A stretch of DNA of 64,000 bases from Perognathus longimembris pacificus (Eukaryota > Chordata > Mammalia > Rodentia > Heteromyidae). The stretch is taken from NCBI RefSeq assembly GCF_023159225.1, contig NC_063162.1:86085438-86149437 (forward strand), given 5' to 3'. Below the pieces are notes generated by a model. The model made no database searches and was not told the origin of the DNA. It was given only the letters and a program-made list of their open reading frames with translations. Of the stretch, positions 63,811 to 64,000 are shown in pieces. Numbering within the stretch: position 1 is the first letter of the stretch; each line of letters opens with the position of its first letter. The translations under genes were made by a program, and so were the position numbers.

Positions 63811-64000
63811 TTATAGCGGCAAATCCAGCAAGTCTGGCCGGAGGCTATGTGTTTAGGCCAGTATCTGGTCACAATCATGCAGGGGCGCTTCCAGATCCGG
63901 ATCCGGCAGCAGAGTTGCTGGGTTTAATGCTGTTGGTACACAGAAGCTGATACGTGCCAGGTTAAGTAACAACGTTTGGTAATGGACCATGCGGGCATTG
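63811..64000 (-). pseudogene. pol: Upstream pol segment (RT/RNase H connection), two stops
   Basis: In frame with the integrase part. TAA codons (plus-strand TTA) lie at 63811-63813 and 63853-63855. Between the window edge and the stops, conserved residues of the connection region are visible ([21 protein letters not shown]). The rest lies outside the window. Confidence 0.8.

Larger units (their letters stand above)
61172..64000 (-). mobile_element. Gammaretrovirus-like endogenous provirus (3' half, no env)
   Basis: Read on the minus strand, right to left: pol (RNase H and integrase), a ~620-bp non-coding stretch, a polypurine tract and the 3' LTR. The 5' part (5' LTR, gag, protease, most of RT) lies beyond 64000. 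No env frame lies between the pol stop and the polypurine tract. The left target flank is CGTA (61168-61171). Confidence 0.9.

Noticed and set aside
1..64000. Many 60-90 codon frames containing [17 protein letters not shown] or [22 protein letters not shown] peptides
   Set aside because: These are sense and antisense translations of IDL-Geo SINEs.
1..64000. CRISPR arrays, bacterial operons, riboswitches
   Set aside because: The regular repeats are microsatellites or dispersed SINEs, and all other features are mammalian.

Overview
This is a mammalian nuclear window, very probably from a geomyoid rodent (kangaroo rat, pocket mouse or pocket gopher). The main reason is dozens of copies of a dimeric SINE. 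Its head is ID-like and derived from tRNA-Ala, and it is joined to a second module ending in GGCCCAGGACTGGC plus an A-tail. That matches the IDL-Geo SINE family as I know it from Geomyoidea. A second abundant SINE joins a 7SL-derived (B1/Alu-like) head to the same Geo tail. Older MIR, L2 and B1/ID-type copies lie underneath. No intact host protein-coding gene is visible, and almost everything annotated is transposon-derived.

Layout. 1-22 kb: SINEs, several LTRs (families called A, B, C and D here), MIR and L2 relics, decayed L1 3' ends, and two very short ID-head insertions that have target-site duplications but no A-tail. 22.3-29.7 kb: a nearly complete plus-strand LINE-1 with a GC-rich 5' UTR, ORF1, ORF2 and a 3' UTR. 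It is dead: it carries SINE insertions, several frameshifts and an altered reverse transcriptase motif. 30-33.5 kb: the least repetitive stretch, centred on a CpG island (about 31.99-32.64 kb) that looks like a promoter and has a good splice donor on the minus strand. 36.3-37.2 kb: a processed TIMM8A pseudogene inside a SINE. 38-60 kb: dense SINEs, 3' ends of L1, a short non-coding LTR element (46.1-47.5 kb), solo family-D LTRs, and inverted SINE pairs. 60.1-64 kb: an LTR with a tRNA-Glu-type primer binding site, then the 3' half of a minus-strand gammaretrovirus-like provirus. Its 3' LTR, polypurine tract and pol (RNase H to integrase) are present, but no env is visible. It runs off the window end.

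How the parts relate. L1 machinery explains most of the non-LTR content. SINEs, the retrocopy and L1 3' ends carry 10-17 bp target duplications and mostly A-tails. LTR elements carry 4-5 bp duplications. The best leads are the tailless ID heads (one contains a perfect 16-bp hairpin), a repeatedly used insertion site in the A-rich linker of the SINEs, the tRNA-like architecture of the Geo tail, the env-less provirus with a 537-codon open pol segment, and the CpG island promoter candidate. I found no CRISPR array, operon, rRNA or free-standing tRNA gene. Boundaries of old repeats are approximate (about 5-20 bp), and family names were assigned by eye without database searches.
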